64,000 bases of DNA from a bacterium (GTDB lineage Bacteria > Arandabacterota > Arandabacteria > Arandabacterales > Arandabacteraceae), in contig JAOZOU010000010.1 in NCBI GenBank assembly GCA_029933125.1, positions 1-64,000 of the forward strand, in the 5' to 3' direction. Of this stretch, positions 43,579 through 54,277 are shown in pieces. Under the pieces are notes generated by a model that did no database searches, was not told where the DNA came from, and saw nothing but the letters and a program-made list of their open reading frames with translations. Both the position numbers and the translations under genes were made by a program. The stretch's first letter is position 1; every line of letters starts with the position of its first letter.

Positions 43579-44181
43579 CTAGCTTCTGATTGGCATTCCC
43601 ATAGCCTTGAGGAGCTCGAGAGCTTCCTCATCCGTCTGAGCCGTTGTTTGAATCGTTATATCCATCCCCCTGATCTTGATGACCTTGTCATAGTCGATCT
43701 CAGGGAAAACAATCTGCTCCTTTATTCCGAAAGTGTAGTTGCCATGACCATCAAAACTGTTCGGGGAAAGTCCTCTGAAATCCCTGATACGTGGGATTGC
43801 GACATTAACAAGCCTGTCAAAGAACTCATACATTCGTGCACCACGCAAGGTTACCCTGCATCCAATTGCCATTCCCTTGCGGACCTTAAAACTGGCAACG
43901 GACTTCTTGGCTCGCGTTATCGCCGGACGCTGTCCAGTTATCATCATGAGATCTTCGACTGCCGCATCAAGCAACTTGGCATCCCTTATGGCATCCCCAA
44001 CACCCATGTTGACAACTATCTTGGCAATTCTAGGCACTTCATGGATGTTCCTGTATCCAAAGCGCTTCTGGAGCGCAGGAATCACCTGTTCCCTGTACTT
44101 AAGGAGCAGGCGTGGCATATAGCCGGGTTCAACTTCAGTCGAAACTTCTTCTTTCTTTGCTTTCTCCTTATTCTCTGCCAC
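43579..44181 (-). CDS. rplE: 50S ribosomal protein L5
   Basis: 200 residues. The core is standard ([39 protein letters not shown]). A ~20-residue charged N-terminal extension ([20 protein letters not shown]) precedes the usual start. It binds 5S rRNA and P-site tRNA. Confidence 0.97.
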   Translation of the reverse strand: MAENKEKAKKEEVSTEVEPGYMPRLLLKYREQVIPALQKRFGYRNIHEVPRIAKIVVNMGVGDAIRDAKLLDAAVEDLMMITGQRPAITRAKKSVASFKVRKGMAIGCRVTLRGARMYEFFDRLVNVAIPRIRDFRGLSPNSFDGHGNYTFGIKEQIVFPEIDYDKVIKIRGMDITIQTTAQTDEEALELLKAMGMPIRS

Positions 44182-44198
44182 CTTGATCTAACCCTCAC

Positions 44199-44516
44199 TT
44201 AGGCTTTGCCAATTATCTCATTGCACTTATCACAAACCCTGACCCTACGTCCTTCGACCAGCCTCGTGCGCTTGGGCTTGGTCGGCTCACCACATCGTGG
44301 ACAGACAACCATGACATTGGAAATATGGATTGATCCTTCCTTCTCAATCACACCGCCAGGTTCCATCCTTGACCTCGCTCGTGTGTGGCGTTTAATAAAA
44401 TTGATACCCTCAACAATTATTCTTTGCTTCTTCGGGAAAACCTTAAGGACCTTGCCCGTCTTCCCCTTATCATCACCGGCTATCACTATAACCGTATCAT
44501 CCTTCGCAACCCGCAT
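44199..44516 (-). CDS. rplX: 50S ribosomal protein L24
   Basis: 105 residues from ATG 44516 (MRVAKDDTVIVIAGDDKGKT). The upstream frame to 44549 overlaps rplN and is not needed. The KOW motif and the zinc-like CPRCG/CDKC pair at the end are seen. Confidence 0.96.
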   Translation of the reverse strand: MRVAKDDTVIVIAGDDKGKTGKVLKVFPKKQRIIVEGINFIKRHTRARSRMEPGGVIEKEGSIHISNVMVVCPRCGEPTKPKRTRLVEGRRVRVCDKCNEIIGKA

Positions 44517-44529
44517 CACAAACCCTCCA

Positions 44530-44898
44530 TCATACAACCTCGGGGGCAAGCGAGATTATTTTCATAAAATGCTTGTCCCTTAGTTCTCGAGCAACAGGAC
44601 CAAAGATTCTCGACGCCTTGGGCTCCTTATCCTCATTTATCAGGACGGCGGCATTCTGATCAAAACGGATATAGGAGCCATCTGGTCTTTTGTACTCTTT
44701 CTTCGTTCTCACAACAACTGCCTTGGCGGTCTGACCTTTCTTGATATCACTGTCGGGCATAGCATCCCGAATACTCACAATGATAATATCACCAACCCTT
44801 GCATATCTACGGAACGAACCCCCAAGCACTCTTATGCATTTGGCGGTACGAGCGCCAGAATTATCAGCGATTGTGAGTATCGTCTGTACCTGTACCAT
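44530..44898 (-). CDS. rplN: 50S ribosomal protein L14
   Basis: 122 residues ([40 protein letters not shown]). Standard length. Confidence 0.98.
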   Translation of the reverse strand: MVQVQTILTIADNSGARTAKCIRVLGGSFRRYARVGDIIIVSIRDAMPDSDIKKGQTAKAVVVRTKKEYKRPDGSYIRFDQNAAVLINEDKEPKASRIFGPVARELRDKHFMKIISLAPEVV

Positions 44899-44910
44899 CT
44901 CTAACCTCGC

Positions 44911-45165
44911 CTATTGCGCTTTCTTAACAATTTCCACTACTCGCCACCGCTTCAATTTGCTCAGCGGTCTGCACTCCATGATCTTAACGAGATCACCCTC
45001 TTGGCATTCGTTCTTTGCATCATGCGCATAAAAACGAGGGGTTTTCCTAACGACCTTGCCGTAAATTGGATGACGATACCGCCTCTCAACCTGCACGACA
45101 ACCGTCTTGTCCATTTTGTTACTTACGACAACCCCTGTTCTAACTTTTCTCCTGGTTTCATTCAT
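44911..45165 (-). CDS. rpsQ: 30S ribosomal protein S17
   Basis: 84 residues, OB fold ([40 protein letters not shown]). Standard place after rpmC. Confidence 0.98.
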   Translation of the reverse strand: MNETRRKVRTGVVVSNKMDKTVVVQVERRYRHPIYGKVVRKTPRFYAHDAKNECQEGDLVKIMECRPLSKLKRWRVVEIVKKAQ

Positions 45166-45177
45166 CTTTCAACTTCC

Positions 45178-45432
45178 TTAGGATTTTGTTTGATCACTTT
45201 GCTCAGCAACACCTGCACCTGGCGAGCCTGGCAGTTTATGGATGCCAAGCTCATCCTCCCTTAAAATCGTAAGAACCCTCGCGAGATCCCTTCGTAGCTC
45301 GCGCAACTTCAGAGGATTATCCAGCTTTTGGGTTGAGACTCGAAATCTCAGATTGAAGAGCTCCTCACGCAGGTCTCTAGCTATCCTCTCAAGCTCCTCT
45401 CTTGTCATCTCTCGATACTTTTCTGGCTTCAT
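45178..45432 (-). CDS. rpmC: 50S ribosomal protein L29
   Basis: 84 residues. Two-helix core (MTREELERIARDLREELFNL, RELRRDLARVLTILREDEL) followed by an extra ~20-residue Gly/Ser tail. The start shares one base with the rplP stop. Confidence 0.97.
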   Translation of the reverse strand: MKPEKYREMTREELERIARDLREELFNLRFRVSTQKLDNPLKLRELRRDLARVLTILREDELGIHKLPGSPGAGVAEQSDQTKS

Positions 45433-45848
45433 CAGTGTACACCCTCTCTGACCAGGAAGCGTGTCTTTATGGGAAGCTTCCTTGCTGCCAGCGTCATAGA
45501 TTCCTCAGCAAGCTGGCGGTTCACACCTGCAAGCTCGAAGAGAATTCGCCCAGGCTTCACAACAGCCACATAGTATTCTGGATTTCCCTTACCCTTACCC
45601 ATCCTCGTTTCAGCAGGCTTAAATGTGACCGGTTTGTCAGGGAATATTCTCACCCAGAGCTTACCACCTCGCTTTACATGCCGCGTTATGGCAACACGCG
45701 CAGCCTCAATCTGCCGAGCCGTTATCCATGCTGGCTCAAGAGCTTGCAGAGCAAATTCTCCAAACTCGATTGTGGAACCTCTCCAGGCTTTACCCTTCAT
45801 TCTTCCACGCTGCTGTTTGCGATATTTAACCCTCTTGGGACTTAGCAT
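45432..45848 (-). CDS. rplP: 50S ribosomal protein L16
   Basis: 138 residues ([60 protein letters not shown]). It shapes the A-site tRNA cleft. Standard. Confidence 0.98.
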   Translation of the reverse strand: MLSPKRVKYRKQQRGRMKGKAWRGSTIEFGEFALQALEPAWITARQIEAARVAITRHVKRGGKLWVRIFPDKPVTFKPAETRMGKGKGNPEYYVAVVKPGRILFELAGVNRQLAEESMTLAARKLPIKTRFLVREGVH

Positions 45849-45861
45849 TGTTTAGCTCCTG

Positions 45862-46512
45862 TCATGCACTTTGGGTTTTCTGAGCCTCAGGGAATTTCTC
45901 CCCGTGAAAGATCCATACCTTAATACCTATGGTGCCGTAAGTCGTCCTGGCCGTTGCTCTTGCATAATCCACATCTGCTCTGAGTGTATGGAGCGGCACA
46001 CGACCTTCCATGTAGTGCTCACATCGAGCCATCTCAGCACCACCAAGTCTTCCCTTGCACTGAATCTTAATCCCCTTTGCACCAGCCCGCATCGAGGATG
46101 CAATTGCTTTCTTCATTGCTCTTCTATGTGACACTCGCTGTACAAGCTGGCTGGCGATGTGCTCAGCAACAAGCTTGGCATCGAGCTCGGGCTTCTCAAC
46201 CTCTTGAATGTTGACATGAATTTCCTTCTTGGTTATGTGCTGAAGCTCATCTCTGAGTTGATCCACCTCCGCACCTTTCCTACCGATCACAATACCTGGC
46301 CTTGCAGTATATATTGTTACAGTAATCTTCTTAGGCGCCCTGTCAATCACAACGCGTGATATGCCAGCCCTGTGAAGACGACTGGTTATGTACTTTCTTA
46401 TGAAGATATCTTCCCGAAGAAGGTCAGCATAATCTTTCTTTGCGTACCATCTTGAATCCCATGTTCTGGTTATGCCCAGTCTGAAACCTATCGGATTAGT
46501 CTTCTGCCCCAA
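45862..46512 (-). CDS. rpsC: 30S ribosomal protein S3
   Basis: 216 residues. KH domain with the [14 protein letters not shown] loop and C-terminal [20 protein letters not shown]. It lines the mRNA entry channel. Confidence 0.98.
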   Translation of the reverse strand: MGQKTNPIGFRLGITRTWDSRWYAKKDYADLLREDIFIRKYITSRLHRAGISRVVIDRAPKKITVTIYTARPGIVIGRKGAEVDQLRDELQHITKKEIHVNIQEVEKPELDAKLVAEHIASQLVQRVSHRRAMKKAIASSMRAGAKGIKIQCKGRLGGAEMARCEHYMEGRVPLHTLRADVDYARATARTTYGTIGIKVWIFHGEKFPEAQKTQSA

Positions 46513-46525
46513 ATTATGACCTCCT

Positions 46526-46936
46526 TTACTTCTTGCCTTTCTTCGGCTTGCTCACGAGGCGCCTTGCCTTACGTGTCTTCTTAAACTCTTTAGGCATTTC
46601 CGTCGTGACAGTCACCTTGATATGACTCATACGTTTTCTTATTCGTGATGCTCTTCCAAATGCCCGCGGCTTCCAGCGATCCATTATCGGACCAGGATCT
46701 ATGACAGCGTCTTTAACGTAAAGGTCATCCGGATCGAGCTTTCCACTTCCTTCCTTATCAATTGCATTGGCTACTGCAGAGTTCAAAGTCTTAGTTATAA
46801 GGGTTGCTGCCCTCTTAGGCGTAAACTTAAGTATGGCAAGCGCCTCGTTGACAGGCTTACCCTTTATGAGATCTGCCGTCAGCTTTGCCTTTCTCGGCGA
46901 TATCACGACGAATTTGGTTACCGCTCTAGCTTCCAT
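46526..46936 (-). CDS. rplV: 50S ribosomal protein L22
   Basis: 136 residues ([40 protein letters not shown]). Its loop lines the exit tunnel. A lysine-rich tail of ~20 residues is longer than usual. Confidence 0.97.
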   Translation of the reverse strand: MEARAVTKFVVISPRKAKLTADLIKGKPVNEALAILKFTPKRAATLITKTLNSAVANAIDKEGSGKLDPDDLYVKDAVIDPGPIMDRWKPRAFGRASRIRKRMSHIKVTVTTEMPKEFKKTRKARRLVSKPKKGKK

Positions 46937-46946
46937 TCAAAAACCC

Positions 46947-47234
46947 TCACTTAACCTTTGTGGTTCTCTCGGCAAGCTTGCCACCATGACCTCTGAAGGT
47001 GCGGGTTGGTGCGAATTCACCGAGCTTATGACCCACCATGTTCTCCGTGATAAATACCGGTATGAACTTATTGCCATTATGAACTGCGATAGTGTGGCCA
47101 ACGAACTCGGGCACAATCGTCGATGAGCGTGACCACGTCCGAATGACCTTCCTATCACCAGTCCTGTTGAGCTGATTGATCTTTTCAAGCAACTTTGGAT
47201 GAACATAGGGTCCCTTCTTCAGAGATCTTGGCAT
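46947..47234 (-). CDS. rpsS: 30S ribosomal protein S19
   Basis: 95 residues ([40 protein letters not shown]). Standard. Confidence 0.98.
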   Translation of the reverse strand: MPRSLKKGPYVHPKLLEKINQLNRTGDRKVIRTWSRSSTIVPEFVGHTIAVHNGNKFIPVFITENMVGHKLGEFAPTRTFRGHGGKLAERTTKVK

Positions 47235-47249
47235 ACCCTCTTATCCTCC

Positions 47250-48074
47250 CTATTTCGTTCTGCGTCTGACTATGTACTTGTCAGTTAGCCTGCGTTTACG
47301 AGTCTTATAACCCTTGGTCGGCCATCCCCAGGGTGAGCAAGGATGCCTTCCACCAGAGCTCTTGCCTTCGCCACCACCCATAGGATGGTCAACTGGATTC
47401 TTGGCAACACCTCTAACCCTCGGCCTTCTTCCAAGCCATCTCGTCCTACCAGCCTTGCCCCAGCTAATGTTCTCGTGATCGACATTTCCGACCTGTCCGA
47501 TGGTCGCAAGGCAGTCAAGCCTAGCAAGCCGAACCTCACCTGATGGAAGTCTCAGATGAGCATAATCACCTTCTTTGGCGACAATCTGGGCAAAGGTACC
47601 TGCACCACGTGCAAGTTGACCACCTTTGCCTGGTGTGAGTTCAACATTGTGCACCTCTGTACCAAGCGGAATCTCCCTCAAAGGCAGAGCATTTCCAACC
47701 TTTATCTCCGAACCAGGCCCGGAGACAACCGTGTCGCCCACATTAAGCCCAAGTGGCCAGAGCATGTAACGCTTCTCGCCATCGGCATAGTTGAGCAAAG
47801 CAATTCTCGCCGAGCGATTCGGATCATATTCGATGCTAGCAACCTTCGCTGGGATTCCGAACTTATCCCTTCGGAAATCAATCACCCTGTAGAGGCGCTT
47901 GTGTCCGCCACCTCGGTAACGAATCGTTATACGTCCCTGATTGTTGCGCCCACCCTTCTTGGGCAAAGGAACAACCAGACTCTTCTCGGGTTCAGTCTTC
48001 GTGACTTCCTCGAAGGTCGAGGTCGTCCTGTACCTCAATGTTGGTGTTACTGGCTTGTACCTTTTGATTCCCAT
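47250..48074 (-). CDS. rplB: 50S ribosomal protein L2
   Basis: 274 residues with the peptidyl-transferase-proximal [20 protein letters not shown] segment and [20 protein letters not shown]. It starts 3 nt after rplW. Confidence 0.98.
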   Translation of the reverse strand: MGIKRYKPVTPTLRYRTTSTFEEVTKTEPEKSLVVPLPKKGGRNNQGRITIRYRGGGHKRLYRVIDFRRDKFGIPAKVASIEYDPNRSARIALLNYADGEKRYMLWPLGLNVGDTVVSGPGSEIKVGNALPLREIPLGTEVHNVELTPGKGGQLARGAGTFAQIVAKEGDYAHLRLPSGEVRLARLDCLATIGQVGNVDHENISWGKAGRTRWLGRRPRVRGVAKNPVDHPMGGGEGKSSGGRHPCSPWGWPTKGYKTRKRRLTDKYIVRRRTK

Positions 48075-48077
48075 AGC

Positions 48078-48368
48078 TTACACCTGCTCAAAGAGATCGA
48101 TTGTTTGTCCTTCTTCAAGAGTCACAACTGCCTTCTTCCAATCGGGTCTTTTGCCCTCGAATATCCCCATCCTCTTGACCTTACCGTGCATCACCATTGT
48201 CCTAACATTCTTCACCTTGACACCAAAGAGACTCTCAATCGCCTGCTTTATCTCAATCTTGTTCGCGTCACGAGCGACACTGAACATGTATTTATTCCCG
48301 CGTTCACGTAAGGCTGAGCCCTTTTCCGTAATGATTGGTTTCAAAACGATCGTCCTTGGATCTTTCAA
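48078..48368 (-). CDS. rplW: 50S ribosomal protein L23
   Basis: 96 residues (IIVL-like VLKPIITEKGSALRERGNKY, NKIEIKQAIESLFGVKVKNV). It marks the tunnel exit where SRP and trigger factor dock. The start overlaps the rplD stop by 4 nt. Confidence 0.97.
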   Translation of the reverse strand: MKDPRTIVLKPIITEKGSALRERGNKYMFSVARDANKIEIKQAIESLFGVKVKNVRTMVMHGKVKRMGIFEGKRPDWKKAVVTLEEGQTIDLFEQV

Positions 48369-48991
48369 CGTGTCAGCACCTCCACAATCGGTTGAATCGC
48401 ATCTTTATCAATAACAATTCTTTCAGCATTGAGGATGTCATAGATGTTGACATCCTTAGCAATTGTGGTACGCACCCGGCGCAAATTGCCGGTAGCTCTT
48501 AGCAAACCCTCTCGCTTCTCAGGCACAACAAGCAAGCACTTCTCCCCCTCGACTCCAAGAGCTCTAAGGAGTTTAATTGCTTCTTTTGTCTTGGGCTCAC
48601 TCACATCGAGTGAGTCAACAACTTTGACACCACCTTCCCTCATCTTTAGTGAAAGTGCTGCCTTTATAGCAAGCCTTCTTGCCTTCTTAGGCAATGTGAA
48701 ATAGTAGTCTCGTGGCTTAGGTCCATGTGCTACACCACCTCCAACCCATATTGGGGAGGCCACCGTACCTGCGCGAGCTCTACCCAGTCCCTTCTGCCTC
48801 CATGGCTTTCGTCCGCTTGCCTTGACCTCAGATCGTCCCTTGGTCGATGCGGTTCCCTGTCGCTGGTTAGCGAGAAATGAACGAACCGCCTCATGGAGAA
48901 GGTGCTTCTTAGCCTTCACATTGAAAACCTCATCGGGAACATCGACCTTACCAACGCTTGTCCCTTCTCTTGTCACAACTTCAAGTTCCAT
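48365..48991 (-). CDS. rplD: 50S ribosomal protein L4
   Basis: 208 residues from ATG 48991 (MELEVVTREGTSVGKVDVPD); GAGGAG lies upstream. A TTG at 49015 would overlap the rplC stop. The tunnel loop RQGTASTKGRSEVKASGRKP is intact. Confidence 0.96.
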   Translation of the reverse strand: MELEVVTREGTSVGKVDVPDEVFNVKAKKHLLHEAVRSFLANQRQGTASTKGRSEVKASGRKPWRQKGLGRARAGTVASPIWVGGGVAHGPKPRDYYFTLPKKARRLAIKAALSLKMREGGVKVVDSLDVSEPKTKEAIKLLRALGVEGEKCLLVVPEKREGLLRATGNLRRVRTTIAKDVNIYDILNAERIVIDKDAIQPIVEVLTR

Positions 48992-49011
48992 TGCTACCGT
49001 TTCTCCTCGGC

Positions 49012-49626
49012 TCAACCTCTAACTATCACGTATGATTTTGTGTGTCCTGGTACTGCACCCTTAACTGCTATTACATTTCTTTCAGGATCAACCCTTACAA
49101 CTTCGAGATTGCGCACCGTCACTCTTCGATTACCAGCATGACCACCCATCTTCTTGTTTTTCCATACGCGTGATGGTGTAGCACACTGTCCAATCGAACC
49201 AGGTTTCCTGTGAGACTTGCTACCGTGGGAATCTCCACACCCGCCAAAGCCCCAGCGTTTGACAACACCTTGGAATCCCTTACCCTTGGAGAATCCCGTT
49301 ACACTCACTTTCTCCCCAACCTCAAATATGTCAGCCTTTATCTCAGAACCAACCTCAAAGCCAGATGCGTCATCGACCCTTATCTCTCGAAGGATACGAG
49401 TGGGTTCGACTCCGGCTTTCTGGAAATGCCCCTGCATGGGCTTGTTTACACGCTTCTTTCTTAAGGGACCAAAGCCAATCTGGATAGCATCGTAGCCATG
49501 TTGGTCTTTTGTTTTAACCTCAACCACAGGGCAGGGTCCTGCCTCAATCACCGTAACCGGAACCGATTCCCCTTTATCGTTAAATATCCGGGTCATCCCT
49601 AATTTTCTTCCGATTATTCCCTTCAT
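49012..49626 (-). CDS. rplC: 50S ribosomal protein L3
   Basis: 204 residues from ATG 49626 ([20 protein letters not shown]), with GAGGAAGGTG before it; a GTG at 49635 falls inside that site. The [20 protein letters not shown] loop reaches the peptidyl transferase centre. Confidence 0.97.
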   Translation of the reverse strand: MKGIIGRKLGMTRIFNDKGESVPVTVIEAGPCPVVEVKTKDQHGYDAIQIGFGPLRKKRVNKPMQGHFQKAGVEPTRILREIRVDDASGFEVGSEIKADIFEVGEKVSVTGFSKGKGFQGVVKRWGFGGCGDSHGSKSHRKPGSIGQCATPSRVWKNKKMGGHAGNRRVTVRNLEVVRVDPERNVIAVKGAVPGHTKSYVIVRG

Positions 49627-49653
49627 ACCTTTCACCTTCCTCGTCGCCCGCCT

Positions 49654-49962
49654 TTATACCTTTATCTCTATGTCGACACCAGCAGGCAGATCCAGTTTCA
49701 TCAATGCCTCAACAGTCTGCGGCGTTGAATCCCAGATATCTATCAGTCGCTTGTGAGTACGGATTTCAAACTGCTCTCTTGACTTCTTGTCAACATGAGG
49801 CGAACGAAGCACAGTGTATACCGACCTCTTTGTAGGAAGCGGTATAGGACCTGAGACCCTTGCACCTGTCTGCTTCGCCGTTTGAACAATCTCACGCGCA
49901 GACCGATCGACGGTGGCATGATCATAACCTTTGAGTCGAATTCTTATCTTCTGTCCAGGCAC
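49654..49962 (-). CDS. rpsJ: 30S ribosomal protein S10
   Basis: 102 residues ([40 protein letters not shown]). It is also the NusE partner in antitermination. It opens the S10-type part of the cluster, 27 nt after tuf. Confidence 0.98.
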   Translation of the reverse strand: MPGQKIRIRLKGYDHATVDRSAREIVQTAKQTGARVSGPIPLPTKRSVYTVLRSPHVDKKSREQFEIRTHKRLIDIWDSTPQTVEALMKLDLPAGVDIEIKV

Positions 49963-49989
49963 GTACGACTACCTCCGTTGCTCGCCTGA

Positions 49990-51189
49990 TTATTCGATGA
50001 TTTCGGTGACGACGCCCTGTCCTACAGTGCGCCCCCCCTCACGAATCGCAAATGTCAACCCCTGCTCCATCGCTATCGGCTCTATCAACTCCACCTCCAT
50101 CGTCACATTATCTCCAGGCATCACCATCTCTCGCCCCTCTGGTAACTTTATCGTACCCGTCACATCCGTCGTCCTAAAGTAAAACTGCGGCCTATACCCA
50201 CTGAAAAACGGCTTGTGCCTACCCCCCTCATCCTTCGTCAATACATATACCTCTGCCTTAAACTTCGTATGAGGCGTCACACTACCCGGCGCCGCTATCA
50301 CCATACCCCGCTCCAACTCATCCTTCTCCACTCCTCGCAACAATAACCCAACATTATCACCCGCCTGCGCCTCATCCAATACCTTACGAAACATCTCAAC
50401 CCCCGTTACCACCGTCTCACGCGTCTCACCCAACCCAACTATCTCTACCTTATCTCCTACCTTCACCTTACCACGCTCCACTCGCCCAGTACCTACCGTC
50501 CCTCGCCCCGTTATAGAAAACACATCCTCCACCGACATCAAAAACGGCTTGTCTATATCTCGCACCGGCTCCGGTATGTAATCATCAACCGCCTTCATCA
50601 ACTCCAATACACTACTACACACCTCACACTCCTCCTTACCACACCCACACTCCATAGCCTTCAATGCACTACCCCTTATAACTGGCACCTCCTCACCAGG
50701 ATAACCATACTTAGTCAATAACTCCCGCACCTCCACCTCCACCAAATCCAATAACTCCGGATCATCCAACATGTCCACCTTGTTTATATATACAACCATC
50801 GCCGGAACACCCACCTGACGCGCCAACAATATGTGCTCTCGCGTCTGAGGCATAGGCCCATCATTCGCAGCCACCACCAATATCGCCCCATCCATCTGCG
50901 CAGCACCCGTTATCATGTTCTTTATGTAATCCGCATGCCCAGGACAATCTATATGCGCATAATGCCGCTTATCCGTCTCATACTCCACATGCGCCACCGC
51001 TATCGTTATTCCCCGCTCCTTCTCCTCCGGCGCATTGTCTATACTCTCAAATGTACGTACCTCTGCCAATCCACGCTTCGCCAAACACAACGTTATCGCA
51101 CTCGTCAACGTCGTCTTCCCATGATCAATATGACCTATCGTACCCACATTCAAATGAGGCTTAGTCCGCTCAAACTTAGCCTTCGCCAT
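49990..51189 (-). CDS. tuf: Elongation factor Tu
   Basis: 399 residues. GTPase motifs [18 protein letters not shown] and NKVDM are intact. An insertion with four cysteines ([11 protein letters not shown], ~residues 178-190) may bind zinc. The effector loop [18 protein letters not shown] is complete. The gene is normal in protein but strikingly different in codon use: T-ending GAT, CAT, TAT, TTT and G-ending TTG, ACG, GCG dominate, whereas neighbours prefer C-ending codons. It may have a second copy elsewhere or a history of conversion or transfer. Confidence 0.98.
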   Translation of the reverse strand: MAKAKFERTKPHLNVGTIGHIDHGKTTLTSAITLCLAKRGLAEVRTFESIDNAPEEKERGITIAVAHVEYETDKRHYAHIDCPGHADYIKNMITGAAQMDGAILVVAANDGPMPQTREHILLARQVGVPAMVVYINKVDMLDDPELLDLVEVEVRELLTKYGYPGEEVPVIRGSALKAMECGCGKEECEVCSSVLELMKAVDDYIPEPVRDIDKPFLMSVEDVFSITGRGTVGTGRVERGKVKVGDKVEIVGLGETRETVVTGVEMFRKVLDEAQAGDNVGLLLRGVEKDELERGMVIAAPGSVTPHTKFKAEVYVLTKDEGGRHKPFFSGYRPQFYFRTTDVTGTIKLPEGREMVMPGDNVTMEVELIEPIAMEQGLTFAIREGGRTVGQGVVTEIIE

Positions 51190-51208
51190 CTCGCCCCCTC
51201 CTAATGCG

Positions 51209-53305
51209 TTAGGAAAGTGAACCCATCTCTTCTATATTGGCAGACATCCGCTCAGCAACGCTCCTCGGTACCTCCTCATAGTGAGAGAACTCCATCGTGA
51301 AGAGCGCTCTTCCCTGAGTTGCAGATCTCAACCCAGTGGCATAGCCAAACATCTCTGAAAGCGGTACAGTCGCCTTGACAACATGACCATCAGCCCTAAG
51401 GAAACTGCCACTAACCTTTCCCCTCCGGGCATTGAGGTCTCCAATAACATCACCAACAAACTCTTCAGGAACAACAACTTCAACTTTCATCACAGGTTCC
51501 ATGATAATCGGCTTAGCCTTGATAATCGCATTCCTTACAGCCATTGCTGTTGCTATCTTATAGGCAACCTCATTGGAATCCTGCTCGTGGTAGGAACCCC
51601 CAATGAGAGTCGCCTTAACATCTACGACCCTGAATCCTGCAAGCACGCCATTCTCAAGTGAGTCATGCACACTCTGCTCAATAGCAGGCACAAAGCTTTC
51701 AGGTATGATCTCAGGACCAACATCAGAGACAAATTCAAATCCAGCGCCTCTGGGTAGAGGCTCGATCTTGAGAATAACATGTCCATATTGGCCCTTGCTG
51801 CCAGCAGTTCCTGGCTTTACAAAGCGACCCTCACCAGTTGCTGCTTGTGTAATGGTCTCCCGATAAGCAACCTGCGGCTTGCCAACATTCGCCTTTACGC
51901 CGAATTCGCGTATCATGCGATCGACAAGAACCTCGAGATGGAGCTCACCCATACCTGAGATTATTGTCTGTCCACTTTCCTCATCAACCCTCACTCTGAA
52001 GGTGGGATCCTCCTCCGCCAATCTTTCAAGCGTCGTAGCAAGCTTTTCTTGATCGGCTCGAGTCTTGGGCTCAATTGCAACACTTATCACTGGCTCGGGG
52101 AAGACCATGGATTCAAAGACGATGGGATACTTGGTATCGCATAGGGTGTCCCCGGTAAAGGTCTTCTTGAGCCCGACAGCAGCAACTATGTCACCAGCAA
52201 AGGCGCACTCGAGTTCCTCACGCTTGTTAGCATGCATGAGGAGTATCTTACCTATGCGTTCACGATGCCTTCTTCCAGCATTGTAAGTATTCATACCTGG
52301 CTTAAGCTTGCCGGAGTATATCCTCAAGTAGGTGAGCTTACCCACAAAGGGATCACTCATTATCTTGAACGCAAGTGCCGAGAAGGGCTCATCATCGCTC
52401 GGCTTCCTCTCTTCAACCTCGTTCGTCTTGGGATTTACACCTTCCACTGGTGGCACATCCACGGGCGAAGGCAGATAATCCACAATCGCATCCAGCACCT
52501 TCTGCACACCTTTGTTTCTCAGAGCAGCTCCGCAAAGAACAGGAACAGCCTTTGCCGCCAGGGTTGCCTTGCGGAGCGCCTTCTTTATCGCCTTTATCGG
52601 GATCTCTTCCCCATCGAGATACTTCTGCATAAGTGCATCATCATAGTCGGTAAGTGCCTCTATAAGTCGCTCACGCCTGAGGGAAGCATCTTCACGATAG
52701 GCTTCGGGTATATCAATGACATCAAAGCGCATCCCAAATGTTGACTCATCATATATGTAAGCTTTCATCTCTATGAGATCGATTATGCCTTCAAGGTCCT
52801 TACCACTGCCCATGGGCATCTCGATGGGTAAAGCATTGGATCCAAGATCATCATGCATCATGCGCACTACGCGATCGAAATCAGCACCGATGCGATCCAT
52901 CTTGTTGACAAAAGCTATTCTTGGAACCCGATAGCGATCAGCCTGGCGCCAGACGGTTTCAGATTGAGGCTCAACACCTCCAACGCCACAGAAGACAACG
53001 ACGACACCATCGAGCACCCTTAGAGATCTTTCAACTTCAATTGTGAAGTCAACGTGGCCAGGCGTATCTATTATGTTTATGCGATGGTCACGCCAGGCGC
53101 ATGATGTTGCAGCTGAAGTTATGGTTATCCCCCTCTCCTTCTCAATCTCCATCCAGTCCATAGTTGCGGCACCATCGTCCACCTCACCTATACGATGTAC
53201 GCGCCCGGTATAGTAAAGAATGCGCTCGGTCAGGGTAGTCTTCCCCGCATCAATATGAGCGGCAATCCCTATGTTTCTCGTTTTCTGGAGGGGGTATCTT
53301 CTCAT
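51209..53305 (-). CDS. fusA: Elongation factor G
   Basis: 698 residues from ATG 53305 ([20 protein letters not shown]), with GAGGGG 9 nt before; the frame to 53392 runs back into rpsG. GTPase motifs [18 protein letters not shown] and NKMDR are intact, followed by domains II-V. It translocates the ribosome. Confidence 0.97.
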   Translation of the reverse strand: MRRYPLQKTRNIGIAAHIDAGKTTLTERILYYTGRVHRIGEVDDGAATMDWMEIEKERGITITSAATSCAWRDHRINIIDTPGHVDFTIEVERSLRVLDGVVVVFCGVGGVEPQSETVWRQADRYRVPRIAFVNKMDRIGADFDRVVRMMHDDLGSNALPIEMPMGSGKDLEGIIDLIEMKAYIYDESTFGMRFDVIDIPEAYREDASLRRERLIEALTDYDDALMQKYLDGEEIPIKAIKKALRKATLAAKAVPVLCGAALRNKGVQKVLDAIVDYLPSPVDVPPVEGVNPKTNEVEERKPSDDEPFSALAFKIMSDPFVGKLTYLRIYSGKLKPGMNTYNAGRRHRERIGKILLMHANKREELECAFAGDIVAAVGLKKTFTGDTLCDTKYPIVFESMVFPEPVISVAIEPKTRADQEKLATTLERLAEEDPTFRVRVDEESGQTIISGMGELHLEVLVDRMIREFGVKANVGKPQVAYRETITQAATGEGRFVKPGTAGSKGQYGHVILKIEPLPRGAGFEFVSDVGPEIIPESFVPAIEQSVHDSLENGVLAGFRVVDVKATLIGGSYHEQDSNEVAYKIATAMAVRNAIIKAKPIIMEPVMKVEVVVPEEFVGDVIGDLNARRGKVSGSFLRADGHVVKATVPLSEMFGYATGLRSATQGRALFTMEFSHYEEVPRSVAERMSANIEEMGSLS

Positions 53306-53372
53306 CTCTTTACTTCCCCTCAATTTTGTTTCGCCAACAACCTTCATCCCCATCCCCAAAAAGATATCTTCC

Positions 53373-53843
53373 TTACCACCGGTAATGGGCAAAGGCTTTG
53401 TTAGCCTCAGCCATCCTGTGGGTATCTTCCTTCTTCTTTATTGCGCCACCTTCGTTTCTCGAAGCTGCAATAAGCTCAGATGCAAGGTTTTCCTGCATAG
53501 TATGCTCCTTGCGAGCCCTTGCATTCTCAAGAATCCACCGAATCGCCAGAGCTGTTCGACGCTCAGGTCTGACCTCCATTGGAACCTGATAAGTTGCACC
53601 ACCAACTCTTCGAGGACGGACCTCGAGTGTCGGCTTTGCATTGTTGATAGCCTGTTTGAAAACCTGGATTCCAGGCTGACCCGTGCGCTTCTCGATGATC
53701 TCCATGCTCTTGTAGAATATCCTCTCAGCCACGCTCTTCTTACCACGCTTCATGAGACAGTTGATGAATCTTGTCACCAGCGGACTGTTAAACTTCGGGT
53801 CCGGCGGAATCTCTCTTTTCTTTACAATTTTTCTCCTAGGCAT
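53373..53843 (-). CDS. rpsG: 30S ribosomal protein S7
   Basis: 156 residues ([40 protein letters not shown]). It nucleates the 30S head. Standard length. Confidence 0.98.
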   Translation of the reverse strand: MPRRKIVKKREIPPDPKFNSPLVTRFINCLMKRGKKSVAERIFYKSMEIIEKRTGQPGIQVFKQAINNAKPTLEVRPRRVGGATYQVPMEVRPERRTALAIRWILENARARKEHTMQENLASELIAASRNEGGAIKKKEDTHRMAEANKAFAHYRW

Positions 53844-53860
53844 ATCTCACCCTCTCGGCT

Positions 53861-54253
53861 TTAACGACCAGCAGGTGCCTGCGTCTTCTTAAGCTTTGTG
53901 CCATACTTGGAACGCGACTTCTTGCGATCCTCAACACCGCTGGCATCAAGCGCTCCACGAATGATGTGATATCTTACACCTGGTAAATCCTTGACTCGAC
54001 CGCCTCTGACCAGAACGATGGAGTGCTCCTGAAGGTTATGACCTTCCCCAGGTATGTATGCGGTTACCTCTATCCCGTTCGTCAATCTCACCCTTGCCAC
54101 CTTGCGAAGCGCAGAGTTTGGCTTCTTGGGCGTGGTCGTATAAACCCTCGTGCAAACACCACGCTTCTGCGGACACCCTTGCAGAGCTGGTGCCTTGGTC
54201 TTTGACTTCTGAGCACTTCTGCCACGTCTGATCAGTTGACTTATGGTCGGCAA
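53861..54253 (-). CDS. rpsL: 30S ribosomal protein S12 (TTG start)
   Basis: 130 residues. The N-terminus [11 protein letters not shown] requires the TTG at 54251-54253 as start codon, with GGAGGTG 8 nt before; no ATG is available. Decoding-site loops [19 protein letters not shown] and [20 protein letters not shown] are intact, with the usual streptomycin-site lysines. Confidence 0.97.
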   Translation of the reverse strand: MPTISQLIRRGRSAQKSKTKAPALQGCPQKRGVCTRVYTTTPKKPNSALRKVARVRLTNGIEVTAYIPGEGHNLQEHSIVLVRGGRVKDLPGVRYHIIRGALDASGVEDRKKSRSKYGTKLKKTQAPAGR

Positions 54254-54277
54254 AACTTAAACACCTCCATCTTCCAT

